This document shows positions 48,347 through 51,234 of a stretch of DNA of 51,234 bases, one piece after another; position 1 is the first letter of the stretch, and the number at the start of each line of letters is the position of its first letter. The position numbers and the translations under genes were made by a program. Origin of the DNA: Saccoglossus kowalevskii. Taxonomy: Eukaryota > Hemichordata > Enteropneusta > Harrimaniidae. The stretch is from assembly GCF_000003605.2 (NCBI RefSeq), contig NW_003111971.1:328618-379851 (forward strand). Reading direction: 5' to 3'. The notes beneath the pieces are model-generated. The model searched no databases and was not told where the DNA came from. It worked only from the letters and a program-made list of their open reading frames with translations.

Positions 48347-48467
48347 ATTGACATTGAACTTGTTACAGACAAAAAAGGGGAATCATGCGACTGATTCATT
48401 AGAAAGAAAAGCTGAAGACATGGTTAAAACCTTTGAAATGGAAGCTACTCACAAAACTAGAGTGGAG
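48347..48467 (+). CDS. Exon 2 of the pathogen-related-like gene (acceptor uncertain)
   Basis: The stretch GNHATDSLERKAEDMVKTFE then MEATHKTRVE matches the family's second conserved block (SLEE..VQ.LVKTWEME..HK). It ends at GTCAGT, phase 0. The acceptor AG at 48346 keeps the frame with exon 1. The AG at 48368 would give a better length match but shifts the frame by one, next to an A6G4 run where a sequencing or real indel is possible. The gene may therefore be intact, mis-assembled or a pseudogene. Confidence 0.5.
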
Positions 48468-49400
48468 GTCAGTTTATTCATTTATTGTCATTGGATTACC
48501 ATGGTGGTTGCTAATGCCTACGTTGACTTGACTTTCCCTCCATACAGAGTAGAAATATGGTCGCATAGCACCATCTCACACCCCAATATAATCTTAAATA
48601 TATATATTTTTTAGCAAAAGTTCGCTGACAAAAATGCATCATAATGTGCCGCCAGCAATTACACTAGCTAAATTACATAAGCAAACATGTTAACTGAGAC
48701 AACAATGAGAGATTAAAACTTAATTATTATATATATATGTAACTGCCAATGAATGTATGCCGTTAATATTCAACTGGACACTCCCTGTAGAGTGACTATT
48801 ATAATTTTAAATGTCAAATTTTTACTGTAAACATTCTTCAAATATGACCTGGAGGACATTCCAACATTGATTAGAAAATCTTCGTTTCTGTAATTTAACA
48901 GGGGGTGTGTATGTCATTCTAAATGAGTAATCACATTTTACGATTTTATATTAATCATAAAATAACAATAGAACAGTTTGATTACACCTACTTTTACATC
49001 TACTATTCAATATTTGACCAAGTGATCACTATACAATTCCGATGTCACAGGAGCTCCAAGAAGTTTGTCCATAAGATTCAATCATGGGAACAGGCAGCTA
49101 AATTTGTTTTTACACAGTACTTAAAAAAGTAAACAGCTAAATTGAAACCACTTTCATCTAAGTAAGAAAATTTCATATTCGCAGCCAGCCATACCCTGCA
49201 AAAGAATTCCATGTTCATATCCTCTCAACTTCACGTTGAAAATCCTTCGAGTCGTTTCTTATGTGTGTAGTGAAAGTGTCACATCACACTACAATAATAT
49301 TCACCTTGAAACACTTTGTTTTATTCTCAGCACAGAAAGAAATATTAGTGGCCTAAATTTTCAGAGAGGCAGTGGTCATTGACATTTACATCAACAAAAA
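48468..49400. other. No exon recognised; probable intron or flank of the PR-like gene
   Basis: I searched this stretch for the family's later conserved blocks and found none. The open frame ending near 49132 does not fit them. AT-rich DNA without repeats was all that could be seen. Confidence 0.4.
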
Positions 49401-49634
49401 TTCTTGATGGAATTTTGCAGAAATTACATTTCAACACATATCAGAAAAAAATAGTCCAACCAGTGAGGCAGAAATAGCTTTTATTCACTCACACGATGTT
49501 TCATACAGGCCGCCATTACAAGAATGTCGTCATACCAGAGAATAACTTACATCACGTGTTAGGGGTCATCTCCAGTGACCTACAAGTAAGGGGCGTTTCA
49601 CAAATATATAACATGAGTATAAGTATACATTACA
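49400..49634 (-). repeat. 3' LTR of a Gypsy element (outer edge uncertain)
   Basis: On the minus strand the LTR starts TGTAATGTATAC at 49634, directly after a polypurine tract. It contains a TATATA stretch (about 49602-49608) and AATAAA (complement at 49480-49485), as expected for promoter and polyadenylation signals. The outer end is set only by the usual LTR length; the 5' LTR lies outside the window. Confidence 0.6.
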
Positions 49635-49650
49635 CTTCCCCCTTTTTAAG
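49635..49650 (-). other. Polypurine tract of the Gypsy element
   Basis: The minus strand reads AAAAAGGGGGAAG immediately before the TGT of the LTR. This is the primer site for plus-strand DNA synthesis in LTR retroelements and fixes the orientation. Confidence 0.7.
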
Positions 49651-50274
49651 CTGAGAACTTGTACAATAGGATCTCAAAGTTTAAATTCAAATGTTCTTTG
49701 CCTACTTTAACAAAATAACAACAATAAACGTTAAATGCTATCATCAGAGGGGAGAGGTTACTCGCACAAATCACCCTCAAATGCATCCTCAGCATCCATT
49801 TTCCCCACTCTACAGTTTTGGTTTCATGGATATGGGTATATTCTTTGAACTTTGAAAACATCAAAAATACATAACAGTAAAAACTCACAAATCTAAACGA
49901 ACTGGTGGTTTTCTTATCCGTGTAGAAACCCTCAACATTGGTTTGGGTGTAGCAGGTACAGGTAACAACGGTTTACTAGAAGAAGCAAGTGGTTCGATCG
50001 GAATCTGTTAACTTACTAAATTTCCCCCTAAACTAGATGGTAAAACTGCTGGAACATGCATCTCTCTGTCATCATCATGTGTAGAAAGGGAACTATACAT
50101 GTCGCAACCTGCACTAAACCCTACTTTAGATAATCTAACATGATTAGTGTGGCGTCTCACCTCACGACCATCTTCTAATCTAACTATATAAGAAGAAGCA
50201 TTCTTCTCTACTACTCTACCATTTAACCAACGTGGACCTGGCCTAAGTTGTAGACAAACACAGTCATTCCAACT
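49651..50274 (-). pseudogene. Gypsy integrase C-terminal extension and tail
   Basis: Read on the minus strand across a stop and a frameshift, this continues the integrase with LRPGPRWLNGRVVEKNASSY and VRLEDGREVRRHTNHVRLS. This is the chromodomain-like/GPY-type C-terminal region of Gypsy integrases. A polar tail with STRIRKPPVRLDL ends near 49890. No env-like gene was seen before the polypurine tract. Confidence 0.65.
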
Positions 50275-50874
50275 TCAAACTCTCTGGACTGTATGTGTGT
50301 CATGCCCAGATTTTTGCTTTGCTTGAGCACGAAGTACAGTTGATCGCTCATTCGGTTGTAGTAAGTCCAAATGTGTCCTTAATTTTCGTCCCATAAGTAG
50401 CTCTGCAGGCGTTTTACCTGTCGTAGAGTGTGGCGTCACTCTATATTTGAACTGAAATCTTGATAACTTTGTTTCCACACTCCCACTACAAAGCTTTTTC
50501 ATTCCTTCCTTGAACATCTGAACCGATCGTTCTGCCAGGCCATTTGATCGAGGATGATATGGTGGTCTCCACGTTAAATGGATAATACCATTTGCATTCA
50601 TAAATGCTTGAAATTCTCTGCTTGTGAATTGGGAACCGTTGTCTGATACCAGTGTAGTTGGTAATCCCTGTGATGAGAACAGTCCTCTCAGTTTATTTAT
50701 TGTAGCTTCTGATGTTGTACTAACCATTGGAATTACCTCCATCCACTTGGAATAAGCGTCAGTCACAATGAGAAACATTCGGTTCAGGAAAGGTCCTGCG
50801 AAGTCAATGTGAACACGATCCCAAGGTTCTTTAGGATATTCCCATGGATGCATGGGCGTTGTGGGTGTCTGCAC
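50275..50874 (-). pseudogene. Gypsy integrase catalytic core
   Basis: An open frame of 199 codons carries the complete DDE triad: WDRVHIDFAGPF (first Asp), LVSDNGSQFTSREF (second Asp) and PRSNGLAERSVQMF (Glu). RVTPHSTTGKTPAELLMGR follows as usual. Upstream, a stop and a deletion remove the CxxC half of the zinc finger. The core is the best preserved retroelement frame in the window. Confidence 0.85.
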
Positions 50875-50913
50875 AGTAGCTTCATTATCATTGTCCAGAT
50901 ATGGCCACCAAAC

Positions 50914-51234
50914 TTAATTTCGTGAAAAGGCCTTCATTCGGACAATTCCAGGATGAGACTCATGTAGTAATCTCAGAATGCGTAATTGGCCCTGTGCTGG
51001 TACAATCACTCTACTTCCCCAAAGAATGACGTCGTCTTGCACACTAAATTCTGTTTTGCGTACAAAATATGGCTTTAATTCTGATTCATCCGTCCTTATA
51101 CATGCTGGCCAACCATGATGAATAAATCTTCGAACACGTGATAGGACTGGATCGCGGTCTGTCCATTTCTTGATATCACTTGCAGTCACTGGTGAAACAT
51201 CTAAGAACTCCATTAATACAGTATCTGTTGGCAT
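50914..51234 (-). pseudogene. Gypsy RNase H-integrase linker and zinc-finger start, truncated by the window edge
   Basis: The frame is open to the window edge. It reads VTASDIKKWTDRDPVLSRVR, the linker after RNase H, and WGSRVIVPAQGQLRILRLLH then ESHPGIVRMKA, the HH half of the H2C2 finger. It stops at FSRN just before WWPYLDND. The rest of the element lies to the right of the window. Confidence 0.8.

Noticed and set aside
48923-49132. Open frame tested as a further exon of the PR-like gene.
   Set aside because: The frame does not follow from exon 2, and none of the family's later conserved motifs is present.

Overview
The window is eukaryotic animal DNA. It is AT-rich and gene-poor, with GT-AG introns, many decayed retrotransposons, satellite-like tandem repeats and one 50-base assembly gap (15694-15743). 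The retroelement types (Gypsy elements of the invertebrate K02A2.6-like kind, a DIRS/Ngaro-like element) and the gene content suggest a marine invertebrate, most likely a lophotrochozoan such as a bivalve. That placement is an inference and was not tested by any search.

Layout. 1-4600: a 31-bp tandem repeat, a decayed Gypsy element on the minus strand (gag to integrase), and a rearranged Gypsy relic on the plus strand. 5330-6200: a small palindrome and two short tandem arrays. 7026-10842: a five-exon plus-strand gene for a single-pass membrane SPFH/band-7 protein of 367 aa, with a cAMP-response-element palindrome just upstream. 10843-18500: no convincing gene; CA microsatellite, assembly gap, and two tandem arrays (about 156 bp and 120-139 bp periods). 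18903-25295 (copy A) and 32929-47445 (copy B): a direct segmental duplication. 29600-29953: a dead DDE transposase. 47987-48467: the first exons of a gene resembling plant 'pathogen-related' NTF2-like proteins. 49400-51234: the 3' half of a third Gypsy element, minus strand, with polypurine tract and LTR.

The most interesting locus is copy B, 32626-40834. A signal-peptide exon, a Gly/Ser-rich exon carrying a furin-type RHKR site, and eight consecutive exons of about 98 codons are predicted to encode a secreted protein of 871 aa. It contains eight copies of one four-cysteine module (GC[FY]xDTSxRAI...LDGxY...KCA...QNGGWC...DGEGGPWAN.V). Every module exon is bounded by phase-1 introns, and modules 3-8 alternate between two types, so the array seems to have grown in two-exon steps. 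Copy A keeps only a shortened exon 2 and the last two modules, as if modules 1-6 had been deleted, and no signal-peptide exon was found for it. A DIRS/Ngaro-like retroelement with split direct repeats sits inside copy B, and a small terminal-inverted-repeat element inside copy A; each is absent from the other copy.

All functional statements rest on reading the sequence and on recalled family features. No alignments, expression data or database searches were available.
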